Of a stretch of 64,000 nt of DNA, positions 22,518-35,694 are shown piece by piece. Numbering within the stretch: position 1 is the first letter of the stretch; each line of letters starts with the position of its first letter. Both the position numbers and the translations under genes were made by a program. The stretch is from positions 27,606,970 to 27,670,969 of the forward strand of contig OX465589.1 of NCBI GenBank assembly GCA_950022655.1. Direction: 5' to 3'. A model generated the notes under the pieces. The model saw only the letters and a program-made list of their open reading frames with translations. It had not been told where the DNA came from and searched no databases. Source of the DNA: Alentia gelatinosa (Eukaryota > Annelida > Polychaeta > Phyllodocida > Polynoidae).

Positions 22518-22954
22518 CAATTATGCTATATTCAATTAGAAATAACATTGTAATATTTCAATTACAAGGTCAAACTGTAGTCTCTAGCGCAAATGCACTG
22601 AGAGGAGAATTATAGTATTTTCAGGCAAATTTATCTCTCTCTTACCAACGTAGATTTTTAGTCATGAATAGACTAGAAAAACGGAGAATTCAATACTAAA
22701 CCTTGCTAATATGTTTTTTTTACTTGGAACACCTATTATCCACCTAATAAAAATAATCATATCATATCTTTCAAATTTTTAGAATTTTTAGAGGAGAATT
22801 ATATTCTAGGCAAATTCATCTCTCTTACCAAGGTGAAATTTTCGGCATGAAAAGCCCAGAAAAATGAACAAATCAATACTAGACCTTGCTAATATGTTTA
22901 AATACTTGGAACACCTATTATCCACCTATAAAAAAATACCATATCACATTAACA

Positions 22955-24268
22955 TTAACTGGTGGGTGTTGACTGGTGAAAGTGGACTGTTGAGTGAGGT
23001 CTGGTGATTTGGTACTGTTGATTTAAGACTGGTGAGTGAGGACAGGTGGATAAGGACTGGTGAGCGAGGACTGGTGAGTGAGGACTGGTGTATGCAGACT
23101 GATGAGTGAGGACTGAAGAGGGAGGACTGGTGATTGTGTTCTGGAGAGTGAGGACTGGTGAGTGAGGACAGGTGAGTGAGGACTGACGAGTTGGCACTGG
23201 TGAGTGAGAACTGTTATGTACTGGTTAGTAAGTATTGTTGATTGTGGACTGTTGAGTGAGGACTGGTGAAGGAGGACATGGGAGTATGGAATGCTGAGTG
23301 AGAACTGGTTAGTGAGAGCTGTGAAGTACTGGAAGTGAGTCCTTTTGAGTGAGTACTTTTGAAAGAAACACTGTTGAGAATTGGTGAGTGAGGACTTGTG
23401 AGTGAGGACTAGAGATTGAGGACTTGTAAGTGAGAACTGTTGAGTAAGTACCGTTTGGTGTTAACTGGTTAGTGTGGATTGATGAGTGAGGACTGGTGAA
23501 TGAGGACTGGTAAGTGAGGATTGGTAAGTGAGGCTGACGAGTGAGTGTGGACTGTTGATTAAGGACTGGTGAGTGTGGACTGGTTGATCGAGGACTGGTG
23601 AGTGTGAGATGGTGATCGAGGACTGGTGAGTGTGGACTGGTTGATCGAGGACTGGTGAGTGTGAACTGGTGATCGAGGACTGGTGAGTGTTGACTGGTGG
23701 GTGCTGACTGGTGAGTGTGGACTGGTGAATGAGGACTGGTGAGTTAGAACTTGTGAGTGTGAGCTGGTGATCAAGGACTGGTGAGTGTGGACTGGTGAGT
23801 GTGGACTGGTTGATCGAAGACTGGTGAGTGTGAGCTGGTGATTGAGGACTGGTGAGTGTTGACTGGTGGGTGTTGACTGGTGAGTGTGGACTTGTGATCG
23901 AAGACTGGTGAGTGTGGACTTGTGAGTGAGGACTGGTTGGTGTTGACATGGTGAGTGTGGACTGGTGAGTGTAGACTGGTGAGTGTGGACTAGTTGATAG
24001 AGGACTGGTGAGTGTGAGCTGGTGATCGAGGACTAGTGAGTGTTGACTGGTGGGTGTTGACTGGTGAGTGTCGACTGGTGAATGAGGACTGGTGAGTTAG
24101 AACTTGTGAGTGTGATCTGGTGAATGAGGACTGGTGAGTTAGAACTCGTGAGTGTGGACTTGTGATCGAGGACTGGTTAGTGTGGACTGTAGAGTGAGGA
24201 CTGGGTGGTGTTGACATGGTGAGGGTGGACTGGTGAATGAGCACTGGTGTGTGAGGACTGGTGAGTGT
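22955..24268. repeat. Minisatellite block of copy 10
   Basis: 1,314 bp, the standard class B length (shared with copies 13 and 18). Confidence 0.95.
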
Positions 24269-25111
24269 CCACGGGACTCATTCTCATGGAATCAGTGCAA
24301 CTACAATTTTAGCCGTGTCCAGCTCACCAGCATCTTCCCATTGTATATTGTGAATTTTTTTTTAATCAATAGATGTATCTCCATGAGTGCTCGAGGGGGA
24401 GTATAGGTTTTATGGTTTAAATATCAATATTAAGAGCACCAGAGGCTCATAATAGGCTAAAAATGACCAATAATATAGAAAGAAATATTTTGGAAAACCT
24501 TTTTTTTTTTTAAATAATTAATATACAATCATAATGAAGGTCACTTTCGTATTTTTCCATAAGGAAACCGCATGCAGCATATATTTTTGTGCAAAATTCG
24601 TCAAAATCCACTCATTTAAAAAAAGTTTTAGCCAAATGAAGGTTGGTGAAGCTACAGGGCTTACAGCCTGGACACTTTTTTAGAACGTTTTTAAATAATT
24701 ATGTGTAATACAAAAACAGTAATGACCCACATAAGAGCATTGGTCATGGTGAAATATGCTGATTTACCAAAAAAATAAGTTGTTAAGTTTAACAACTGTT
24801 TATAATAGTACAAAGTGAAATATTTACCCCAATCCCTTTTTATAGCTATATTCTGATCAATTTATGGATAATAGCTAAAATTTGCTGTATATTTAAATAT
24901 TTAAGAAATCAAACTGTGCCAGTTATTTAGCTCTAGTAGACAACTAAACATAATTTTATAAAAAAAAAACTATATCCCACAAAAAGAAAAAGGTCATTCA
25001 GTGTAGTAGGCGCCTTTCTCACAGTGTATGTAATGTCTTACAGCCTGGACAAGTACTATTGTTGGTATTTAAAGTGGAGTATTCCCATGCAATATCAACA
25101 ACAGTTGATTG

Positions 25112-25149
25112 TATATTGATAATAACATGCACACCTATCTTCCATATTT
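25112..25149 (-). repeat. 38-bp invertible segment, form 2 (copy 10)
   Basis: Form 2. As in copy 2, aacatagtaata follows where the other copies have aacattgtaata. Confidence 0.93.
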
Positions 25150-25577
25150 CAATTATGCTATATTCAATTAGAAATAACATAGTAATATTTCAATTACAAG
25201 GTCAAACTGTAATCTCTAGCGCAAATGCACTGAGAGGAGAATTCTGGTATTTTCAGGCAAATTTATCTCTCTCTTACCAACGTAGATTTTTAGTCATGAA
25301 TAGACTAGAAAAACGGAGAATTCAATACTAAACCTTGCTAATATGTTTTTTTTACTTGGAAGACCTATTATCCACCTAATAAAAATTATCATATCATATC
25401 TTTCAAATTTTTAGAGGAGAATTATATTCTAGGCAAATTCATCTCTCTTACCAAGGTGAAATTTTCGGCATGAAAAGCCCAGAAAAATGAACAAATCAAT
25501 ACTAGACCTTGCTAATATGTTTTTTTACTTGGAACACCTATTATCCACCTATTAAAAATTATCATATCACATTAACA

Positions 25578-26736
25578 TTAACTGGTGGGTGTTGACTGGT
25601 GAATGTGGACTGTTGAGTGAGGTCTGGTGATTTGGTACTGTTGATTTAAGACTGGTGAGTGAGGACAGGTGGATAAGGACTGGTGAGCGAGGACTGGTGA
25701 GTGAGGACTGGTGTATGCAGACTGATGAGTGAGGACTGAAGAGGGAGGACTGGTGATTGTGTTCTGGAGAGTGAGGACTGGTGAGTGAGGACAGGTGAGT
25801 GAGGACTGACGAGTTGGCACTGGTGAGTGAGAACTGTTATGTACTGGTTAGTAAGTATTGTTGATTGTGGACTGTTGAGTGAGGACTGGTGAAGGAGGAC
25901 ATGGGAGTATGGAATGCTGAATGAGGACTGGTTAGTGAGAGCTGTGAAGTACTGGAAGTGAGTCCTTTTGAGTGAGTACTTTTGAAAGAAACACTGTTGA
26001 GAATTGGTGAGTGAGGACTTGTGAGTGAGGACTAGAGATTGAGGATTTGTGAGTGAGAACTGTTGAGTAAGTACCGTTGGGTGTTAACTGGTTAGTGTGG
26101 ACTGATGAGTGAAGACGGTTGAATGAGGACTGGTAAGTGAGGATTGGTAAGTGAGGACTGACGAATGAGGATTTGTGAGTGTTGACTGGTGATTAAGGAC
26201 TAGTGAGTGTGGACTGGTTGATCGGGGACTGGTGAGTGTGAGCTGGTGATCAAGGACTGGTGAGTGTGGACTGGTGAGTGTGAACTGGTGACTGTGGACT
26301 GGTTGATCGAAGACTGGTGAGTGTGAACTGATGATCGAAGACTGGTGAGTGTTGACTGGTGGGTGTTGACTGGTGAGTGTGAGCTGGTGAATGAGGACTG
26401 GTGAGTTAGAACTTGTGAGTGTGAGCTGGTGATCAAGGACTGGTGAGTGTGGACTGGTGAGTGTGAGCTGGTGATCAAGGACTGGTGAGGGTTGACATGG
26501 TGAGTGTGGACTGGCGAGTGTAGACTGGTGAGTGTGGACTGGTGAGTGTAGACTGGTGAGTGTGGACTGGTTGATCGAAGACTGGTGAGTGTGAGCTGGT
26601 GATCGAGGACTGGTGAGTGTTGACTGGTGGGTGTTGACTGGTGAGTGTGGACTGGTGAATGAGGACTGGTGAGTTAGAATTTGTGAGTGTGATCTGGTGA
26701 ATGAGGACTGGTAAGTTAGAACTCGTGAGTGTGGAC
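25578..26736. repeat. Minisatellite block of copy 11
   Basis: 1,159 bp, class C, with private changes gctgaatgagg near 25917 and gaagacggttg near 26111. Confidence 0.95.
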
Positions 26737-27540
26737 AATTTTAGCCGTGTCCAGCTCACCAGCATCTTCCCACTGTATATTGTGAATTTTTTTTTAAATA
26801 AACAGATGTATCTCCATGAGTGCTCGAGGGGGAGTATAGGTTTTATGGGTTAAATATCAATATTAAGAGCACCAGAGGCTCATAATAGGCTAAAAATGAC
26901 CAATAATATAGAAAGAAATATTTTGGAAAACCTATTTTTTTTAAATAATTAATATACAAACATAATGAAGGTCACTTTCGTATTTTTTATAAGGAAACCG
27001 CATGCAACATATTTTTGTGCAAAATTCGTCAAAATCCACTCATTTAAAAAAAAAATGTAGCCAAATGAAGGTTGGTGAAGCTACAGGGCTTACAGCCTGG
27101 ACACTTTTTTAGAACGTTTTTAAATAATTATGTGTAATACAAAAACAGTAATGACCCACATAAGAGCATTGGTCATGGTGAAATATGCTGATTTACCAAG
27201 AAAATTCAGTTGTTAAGTTTAACAACTGTTTATAATAGTACAAAGTGAAATATTTACCCCAATCCCTTTTTATAGCTATATTCTGATCAATTTATGGATA
27301 ATAGCTAAAATTTGCTGTATATTTAAATATTTAAGAAATCAAACTGTGCCAGTTATTTAGCTCTAGTAGATAACTAAACATAATTTTATAAAAAAAAACT
27401 ATATCCCACAAAAAGAAAAAGGTCATTCAGTGTAGTAGGCGCCTTTCTCACAGTGTATGTAATGTCTTAGAGCCTGGACAAGTACTATTGTTGGTATTTA
27501 AAGTGGAGTATTCCCATGCAATATCAACAACAGTTGATTG

Positions 27541-27578
27541 AAATATGGAAGATAGGTGTGCATGTTATTATCAATATA
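27541..27578 (+). repeat. 38-bp invertible segment, form 1 (copy 11)
   Basis: Form 1; the downstream frame ends at 27760. Confidence 0.93.
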
Positions 27579-28015
27579 CAATTATGCTATATTCAATTAG
27601 AAATAACATTGTAATATTTCAATTACAAGGTCAAACTGTAATCTCTAGCGCAAATGCACTGAGAGGAGAATTCTGGTATTTTCAGGCAAATTTATCTCTC
27701 TCTTACCAACGTAGATTTTTAGTCATGAATAGACTAGAAAAACGGAGAATTCAATACTAAACCTTGCTAATATGTTTTTTTTACTTGGAAGATCTATTAT
27801 CCACCTAATAAAAATTATCATATCATATCTTTCAAATTTTTAGAATTTTTAGAGGAGAATTATATTCTAGGCAAATTCATCTCTCTTACCAAGGTGAAAT
27901 TTTCGGCATGAAAAGCCCAGAAAAATGAACAAATCAATACTAGACCTTGCTAATATGTTTTTTTACTTGGAACACCTATTATCCACCTATTAAAAATTAT
28001 CATATCACATTAACA

Positions 28016-29315
28016 TTAACTGGTGGGTGTTGACTGGTGAAAGTGGACTGTTGAGTGAGGTCTGGTGATTTGGTACTGTTGATTTAAGACTGGTGAGTGA
28101 GGACAGGTGGATAAGGACTGGTGAGCGAGGACTGGTGAGTGAGGACTGGTGTATGCAGACTGATGAGTGAGGACTGAAGAGGGAGGACTGGTGATTGTGT
28201 TCTGGAGAGTGAGGACTGGTGAGTGAGGACAGGTGAGTGAGGACTGACGAGTTGGCACTGGTGAGTGAGAACTGTTATGTACTGGTTAGTAAGTATTGTT
28301 GATTGTGGACTGTTGAGTGAGGACTGGTGAAGGAGGACATGGGAGTATGGAGTGCTGAGTGAGGACTGGTTAGTGAGAGCTGTGAAGTACTGGAAGTGAG
28401 TCCTTTTGAGTGAGTACTTTTGAAAGAAACACTGTTGAGAATTGGTGAGTGAGGACTTGTGAGTGAGGACTAGAGATTGAGGACTTGTAAGTGAGAACTG
28501 TTGAGTAAGTACCGTTTGGTGTTAACTGGTTAGTGTAGATTGATGAGTGAGGACTGGTGAATGAGGACTGGTAAGTGAGGATTGGTAAGTGAGGCTGACG
28601 AGTGAGTGTGGACTGTTGATTAAGGACTGGTGAGTGTGGACTGGTTGATCGAGGACTGGTGAGTGTGAGATGGTGATCGAGGACTGGTGAGTGTGGACTG
28701 GTTGATCGAGGACTGGTGAGTGTGAACTGGTGATCGAGGACTGGTGAGTGTTGACTGGTGGGTGCTGACTGGTGAGTGTGGACTGGTGAATGAGGACTGG
28801 TGAGTTAGAACTTGTGAGTGTGAGCTGGTGATCAAGGACTGGTGAGTGTGGACTGGTTGATCGAAGACTGGTGAGTGTGAGCTGGTGATTGAGGACTGGT
28901 GAGTGTTGACTGGTGGGTGTTGACTGGTGAGTGTGGACTTGTGATCGAGGACTGGTGAGTGTGGACTGGTGAGTGAGGACTGGTTGGTGTTGACATGGTG
29001 AGTGTGGACTGGTGAGTGTGGACTGGTGAGTGTGGACTGGTTGATAGAGGACTGGTGAGTGTGAGCTGGTGATCGAGGACTGGTGAGTGTTGACTGGTGG
29101 GTGTTGACTGGTGAGTGTCGACTGGTGAATGAGGACTGGTGAGTTAGAATTTGTGAGTGTGATCTGGGGAATGAGGACTGGTGAGTTAGAACTCGTGAGT
29201 GTAGACTTGTGATCGAGGACTGGTTAGTGTGGACTGGTGAGTGAGGACTGGGTGGTGTTGACATGGTGAGGGTGGACTGGTGAATGAGCACTGGTGAGTG
29301 AGGACTGGTGAGTGT
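28016..29315. repeat. Minisatellite block of copy 12
   Basis: 1,300 bp, class D, with private changes ggagtgctg near 28350 and gatctgggga near 29161. Confidence 0.95.
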
Positions 29316-30159
29316 CCACGGGACTCATTCTCATGGAATCAGTGCAACTACAATTTTAGCCGTGTCCAGCTCACCAGCATCTTCCCATTGTATATTGTGA
29401 ATTTTTTAAAAAAATAAATAGATGTATCTCCATGAGTGCTCGAGGGGGAGTATAGGTTTTATGGGTTAAATATCAATATTAAGAGCACCAGAGGCTCATA
29501 ATAGGCTAAAAATGACCAATAATATAGAAAGAAATATTTTGGAAAACCCTTTTTTCTTAATAATTAATATACAAACATAATGAAGGTCACTTTCGTATTT
29601 TTCATAAGGAAACCGCATGCAACATATATTTTTGTGCAAAATTCGTCAAAATCCACTCATTTAAAAAAAATATGTAGCCAAATGAAGGTTGGTGAAGCTA
29701 CAGGGCTTACAGCCTGGACACTTTTTTAGAACGTTTTTAAATAATTATGTGTAATACAAAAACAGTAATGACCCACATAAGAGCATTGGTCATGGTGAAA
29801 TATGCTGATTTACCCAAAAAAATGAAGTTGTTAAGTTTAACAACTGTTTATAATAGTACAAAGTGAAATATTTACCCCAATCCCTTTTTATAGCTATATT
29901 CTGATCAATTTATGGATAATAGCTAAAATTTGCTGTATATTTAAATATTTAAGAAATCAAACTGTGCCAGTTATTTAGCTCTAGTAGATAACTAAACATA
30001 ATTTTATTAAAAAAAAACTATATCCCACAAAAAGAAAAAGGTCATTCAGTGTAGTAGGCACCTTTCTCACAGTGTATCTAATGTCTTACAGCCTGGACAA
30101 GTACTATTGTTGGTATTTAAAGTGAAGTATTCCCATGCAATATCAACAACAGTTGATTG

Positions 30160-30197
30160 AAATATGGAAGATAGGTGTGCATGTTATTATCAATATA
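30160..30197 (+). repeat. 38-bp invertible segment, form 1 (copy 12)
   Basis: Form 1; the downstream frame ends at 30379. Confidence 0.93.
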
Positions 30198-30634
30198 CAA
30201 TTATGCTATATTCAATTAGAAATAACATTGTAATATTTCAATTACAAGGTCAAACTGTAGTCTCTAGCGCAAATGCACTGAGAGGAGAATTCTGGTATTT
30301 TCAGGCAAATTTATCTCTCTCATACCAACGTAGATTTTTAGTCATGAATAGACTAGAAAAACGGAGAATTCAATACTAAACCTTGCTAATATGTTTTTTT
30401 TACTTGGAACACCTATTATCCACCTAATAAAAATTATCATATCATATCTTTCAAATTTTTTGAATTTTTAGAGGAGAATTATATTCTAGGCAAATTCATC
30501 TCTCTTACCAAGGTGAAATTTTCGGCATGAAAAGCCCAGAAAAATGAACAAATCAATACTAGACCTTGCTAATATGTTTTTTTACTTGGAACACCTATTA
30601 TCCACCTATTAAAAATTACCATATCACATTAACA

Positions 30635-31948
30635 TTAACTGGTGGGTGTTGACTGGTGAAAGTGGACTGTTGAGTGAGGTCTGGTGATTTGGTACTGTTG
30701 ATTTAAGACTGGTGAGTGAGGACAGGTGGATAAGGACTGGTGAGCGAGGACTGGTGAGTGAGGACTGGTGTATGCAGACTGATGAGTGAGGACTGAAGAG
30801 GGAGGACTGGTGATTGTGTTCTGGAGAGTGAGGACTGGTGAGTGAGGACAGGTGAGTGAGGACTGACGAGTTGGCACTGGTGAGTGAGAACTGTTATGTA
30901 CTGGTTAGTAAGTATTGTTGATTGTGGACTGTTGAGTGAGGACTGGTGAAGGAGGACATGGGAGTATGGAATGCTGAGTGAGGACTGGTTAGTGAGAGCT
31001 GTGAAGTACTGGAAGTGAGTCCTTTTGAGTGAGTACTTTTGAAAGAAACACTGTTGAGAATTGGTGAGTGAGGACTTGTGAGTGAGGACTAGAGATTGAG
31101 GACTTGTAAGTGAGAACTGTTGAGTAAGTACCGTTTGGTGTTAACTGGTTAGTGTGGATTGATGAGTGAGGACTGGTGAATGAGGACTGGTAAGTGAGGA
31201 TTGGTAAGTGAGGCTGACGAGTGAGTGTGGACTGTTGATTAAGGACTGGTGAGTGTGGACTGGTTGATCGAGGACTGGTGAGTGTGAGATGGTGATCGAG
31301 GACTGGTGAGTGTGGACTGGTTGATCGAGGACTGGTGAGTGTGAACTGGTGATCGAGGACTGGTGAGTGTTGACTGGTGGGTGCTGACTGGTGAGTGTGG
31401 ACTGGTGAATGAGGACTGGTGAGTTAGAACTTGTGAGTGTGAGCTGGTGATCAAGGACTGGTGAGTGTGGACTGGTGAGTGTGGACTGGTTGATCGAAGA
31501 CTGGTGAGTGTGAGCTGGTGATTGAGGACTGGTGAGTGTTGACTGGTGGGTGTTGACTGGTGAGTGTGGACTTGTGATCGAGGACTGGTGAGTGTGGACT
31601 GGTGAGTGAGGACTGGTTGGTGTTGACATGGTGAGTATGGACTGGTGAGTGTAGACTGGTGAGTGTGGACTAGTTGATAGAGGACTGGTGAGTGTGAGCT
31701 GGTGATCGAGGACTAGTGAGTGTTGACTGGTGGGTGTTGACTGGTGAGTGTCGACTGGTGAATGAGGACTGGTGAGTTAGAACTTGTGAGTGTGATCTGG
31801 TGAATGAGGACTGGTGAGTTAGAACTCGTGAGTGTGGACTTGTGATCGAGGACTGGTTAGTGTGGACTGGTGAGTGAGGACTGGGTGGTGTTGACATGGT
31901 GAGGGTGGACTGGTGAATGAGCACTGGTGAGTGAGGACTGGTGAGTGT
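30635..31948. repeat. Minisatellite block of copy 13
   Basis: 1,314 bp, standard class B; gagtatggac near 31635 is private. Confidence 0.95.
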
Positions 31949-32791
31949 CCACGGGACTCATTCTCATGGAATCAGTGCAACTACAATTTTAGCCGTGTCC
32001 AGCTCACCAGCATCTTCCCATTGTATATTGTGAATTTTTTTTTAATCAATAGATGTATCTCCATGAGTGCTCGAGGGGGAGTATAGGTTTTATGGGTTAA
32101 ATATCAATATTAAGAGCACCAGAGGCTCATAATAGGCTAAAAATGACCAATAATATAGAAAGAAATATTTTGGAAAACCTTTTTTTTTTTTAAATAATTA
32201 ATATACAATCATAATGAAGGTCACTTTCGTATTTTTCCATAAGGAAACCGCATGCAGCATATATTTTTGTGCAAAATTCGTCAAAATCCACTCATTTAAA
32301 AAAAGTTTTAGCCAAATGAAGGTTGGTGAAGCTACAGGGCTTACAGCCTGGACACTTTTTTAGAACGTTTTTAAATAATTATGTGTAATACAAAAACAGT
32401 AATGACCCACATAAGAGCATTGGTCATGGTGAAATATGCTGATTTACCAAAAAAATAAGTTGTTAAGTTTAACAACTGTTTATAATAGTACAAAGTGAAA
32501 TATTTACCCCAATCCCTTTTTATAGCTATATTCTGATCAATTTATGGATAATAGCTAAAATTTGCTGTATATTTAAATATTTAAGAAATCAAACTGTGCC
32601 AGTTATTTAGCTCTAGTAGACAACTAAACATAATTTTATAAAAAAAAAACTATATCCCACAAAAAGAAAAAGGTCATTCAGTGTAGTAGGCGCCTTTCTC
32701 ACAGTGTATGTAATGTCTTACAGCCTGGACAAGTACTATTGTTGGTATTTAAAGTGGAGTATTCCCATGCAATATCAACAACAGTTGATTG

Positions 32792-32829
32792 TATATTGAT
32801 AATAACATGCACACCTATCTTCCATATTT
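32792..32829 (-). repeat. 38-bp invertible segment, form 2 (copy 13)
   Basis: Form 2; the shared frame ends at 33011. Confidence 0.93.
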
Positions 32830-33257
32830 CAATTATGCTATATTCAATTAGAAATAACATTGTAATATTTCAATTACAAGGTCAAACTGTAATCTCTAGC
32901 GCAAATGCACTGAGAGGAGAATTCTCGTATTTTCAGGCAAATTTATCTCTCTCTTACCAACGTAGATTTTTAGTCATGAATAGACTAGAAAAACGGAGAA
33001 TTCAATACTAAACCTTGCTAATATGTTTTTTTTACTTGGAACACCTATTATCCACCTAATAAAAATTATCATATCATATCTTTCAAATTTTTAGAGGAGA
33101 ATTATATTCTAGGCAAATTCATCTCTCTTACCAAGGTGAAATTTTCGGCATGAAAAGCCCAGAAAAATGAACAAATCAATACTAGACCTTGCTAATATGT
33201 TTTTTTACTTGGAACACCTATTATCCACCTATAAAAAATTACCATATCACTATAACA

Positions 33258-34416
33258 TTAACTGGTGGGTGTTGACTGGTGAAAGTGGACTGTTGAGTGA
33301 GGTCTGGTGATTTGGTACTGTTGATTTAAGACTGGTGAGTGAGGACAGGTGGATAAGGACTGGTGAGCGAGGACTGGTGAGTGAGGACTGGTGTATGCAG
33401 ACTGATGAGTGAGGACTGAAGAGGGAGGACTGGTGATTGTGTTCTGGAGAGTGAGGACTGGTGAGTGAGGACAGGTGAGTGAGGACTGACGAGTTGGCAC
33501 TGGTGAGTGAGAACTGTTATGTACTGGTTAGTAAGTATTGTTGATTGTGGACTGTTGAGTGAGGACTGGTGAAGGAGGACATGGGAGTATGGAATGCTGA
33601 GTGAGGACTGGTTAGTGAGAGCTGTGAAGTACTGGAAGTGAGTCCTTTCGAGTGAGTACTTTTGAAAGAAACACTGTTGAGAATTGGTGAGTGAGGACTT
33701 GTGAGTGAGGACTAGAGATTGAGGATTTGTGAGTGAGAACTGTTGAGTAAGTACCGTTGGGTGTTAACTGGTTAGTGTGGACTGATGAGTGAAGACTGGT
33801 GAATGAGGACTGGTAAGTGAGGATTGGTAAGTGAGGACTGACGAATGAGGATTTGTGAGTGTTGACTGGTGATTAAGGACTAGTGAGTGTGGACTGGTTG
33901 ATCGGGGACTGGTGAGTGTGAGCTGGTGATCAAGGACTGGTGAGTGTGGACTGGTGAGTGTGAACTGGTGACTGTGGACTGGTTGATCGAAGACTGGTGA
34001 GTGTGAACTGATGATCGAAGACTGGTGAGTGTTGACTGGTGGGTGTTGACTGGTGAGTGTGAGCTGGTGAATGAGGACTGGTGAGTTAGAACTTGTGAGT
34101 GTGAGCTGGTGATCAAGGACTGGTGAGTGTGGACTGGTGAGTGTGAGCTGGTGATCAAGGACTGGTGAGGGTTGACATGGTGAGTGTGGACTGGCGAGTG
34201 TAGACTGGTGAGTGTGGACTGGTGAGTGTAGACTGGTGAGTGTGGATTGGTTGATCGAAGACTGGTGAGTGTGAGCTGGTGATCGAGGACTGGTGAGTGT
34301 TGACTGGTGGGTGTTGACTGGTGAGTGTGGACTGGTGAATGAGGACTGGTGAGTTAGAATTTGTGAGTGTGATCTGGTGAATGAGGACTGGTAAGTTAGA
34401 ACTCGTGAGTGTGGAC
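33258..34416. repeat. Minisatellite block of copy 14
   Basis: 1,159 bp, class C; gtggattggttg near 34242 is shared with copy 19. Confidence 0.95.
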
Positions 34417-35219
34417 AATTTTAGCCGTGTCCAGCTCACCAGCATCTTCCCACTGTATATTGTGAATTTTTTTTTAAATAAATAGATGTATCTCCATGAG
34501 TGCTCGAGGGGGAGTATAGGTTTTATGGGTTAAATATCAATATTAAGAGCACCAGAGGCTCATAATAGGCTGAAAATGACCAATAATATAGAAAGAAATA
34601 TTTTGGAAAACCTATTTTTTTAAAATAATTAATATACAAACATAATGAAGGTCACTTTCGTATTTTTTATAAGGAAACCGCATGCAACATATTTTTGTGC
34701 AAAATTCGTCAAAATCCACTCATTTAAAAAAAGTTTTAGCCAAATGAAGGTTGGTGAAGCTACAGGGCTTACAGCCTGGACACTTTTTTAGAACGTTTTT
34801 AAATAATTATGTGTAATACAAAAACAGTAATGACCCACATAAGAGCATTGGTCATGGTAAAATATGCTGATTTACCAAAAAAATTAAGTTGTTAAGTTTA
34901 ACAACTGTTTATAATAGTACAAAGTGAAATATTTACCCCGATCCCTTTTTATAGCTATATTCTGATCAATTTATGGATAATAGCTAAAATTTGCTGTATA
35001 TTTAAATATTTAAGAAATCAAACTGTGCCAGTTATTTAGCTCTAGTAGATAACTAAACATAATTTTATAAAAAAAAACTATATCCCACAAAAAGAAAAAG
35101 GTCATTCAGTGTAGTAGGCGCCTTTCTCACAGTGTATGTAATGTCTTAGAGCCTGGACAAGTACTATTGTTGGTATTTAAAGTGGAGTATTCCCATGCAA
35201 TATCAACAACAGTTGATTG

Positions 35220-35257
35220 AAATATGGAAGATAGGTGTGCATGTTATTATCAATATA
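35220..35257 (+). repeat. 38-bp invertible segment, form 1 (copy 14)
   Basis: Form 1; a private substitution gives attgttatattt near 35287. Confidence 0.93.
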
Positions 35258-35694
35258 CAATTATGCTATATTCAATTAGAAATAACATTGTTATATTTCA
35301 ATTACAAGGTCAAACTGTAATCTCTAGCGCAAATGCACTGAGAGGAGAATTCTGGTATTTTCAGGCAAATTTATCTCTCTCTTACCAACGTAGATTTTTA
35401 GTCATGAATAGACTAGAAAAACGGAGAATTCAATACTAAACCTTGCTAATATGTTTTTTTTACTTGGAAGATCTATTATCCACCTAATAAAAATTATCAT
35501 ATCATATCTTTCAAATTTTTAGAATTTTTAGAGGAGAATTATATTCTAGGCAAATTTATCTCTCTTACCAAGGTGAAATTTTCGGCATGAAAAGCCCAGA
35601 AAAATGAACAAATCAATACTAGACCTTGCTAATATGTTTTTTTACTTGGAACACCTATTATCCACCTATAAAAAATTACCATATCACATTAACA

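Larger units (their letters stand above)
20515..22954 (+). repeat. Satellite copy 9, class C with A-like distal spacer (2,440 bp)
   Basis: Minisatellite 20515-21673, spacer 21674-22954. The left of the spacer is class C (gcaacatatttttg), but the right part has the A-type tgtatctaatgtcttacag and Val codon, as in copy 17. It also has agacgtgtcc near 21680, an in-frame TAG in the small open frame (22613-22615) and atgtttaaatac instead of the T tract near 22895. Confidence 0.96.
22955..25577 (+). repeat. Satellite copy 10, class B (2,623 bp)
   Basis: Minisatellite 22955-24268, spacer 24269-25577. Full class B marker set with form 2. Private changes include ggactgtagagtg near 24186 and tatggtttaaa near 24413. 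Confidence 0.97.
25578..28015 (+). repeat. Satellite copy 11, class C (2,438 bp)
   Basis: Minisatellite 25578-26736, spacer 26737-28015. Standard class C with accaagaaaattcag before the palindrome, aaacagatg instead of aaatagatg near 26800, and form 1. It is followed by class D, like copy 5. Confidence 0.97.
28016..30634 (+). repeat. Satellite copy 12, class D (2,619 bp)
   Basis: Minisatellite 28016-29315, spacer 29316-30634. Twin of copy 6 by minisatellite length and the tagattgatg marker. Because copies 5-6 and 11-12 match as pairs, a C-D dimer was probably duplicated. It is followed by class B here and by class A after copy 6. Confidence 0.97.
30635..33257 (+). repeat. Satellite copy 13, class B (2,623 bp)
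   Basis: Minisatellite 30635-31948, spacer 31949-33257. Full class B spacer and form 2. In the small open frame the Trp codon is changed to tcg (Ser) by a substitution at 32926. The spacer ends atcactataac instead of atcacattaac near 33246. Confidence 0.97.
33258..35694 (+). repeat. Satellite copy 14, class C with mosaic spacer (2,437 bp)
   Basis: Minisatellite 33258-34416, spacer 34417-35694. The spacer begins as class C (gcaacatatttttg), switches to the class B marker agttttagcc near 34731, then returns to class C markers (gataactaa, ttagagcctgg, form 1). It shares accaaaaaaattaag and gtggattgg with copy 19. Confidence 0.96.
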
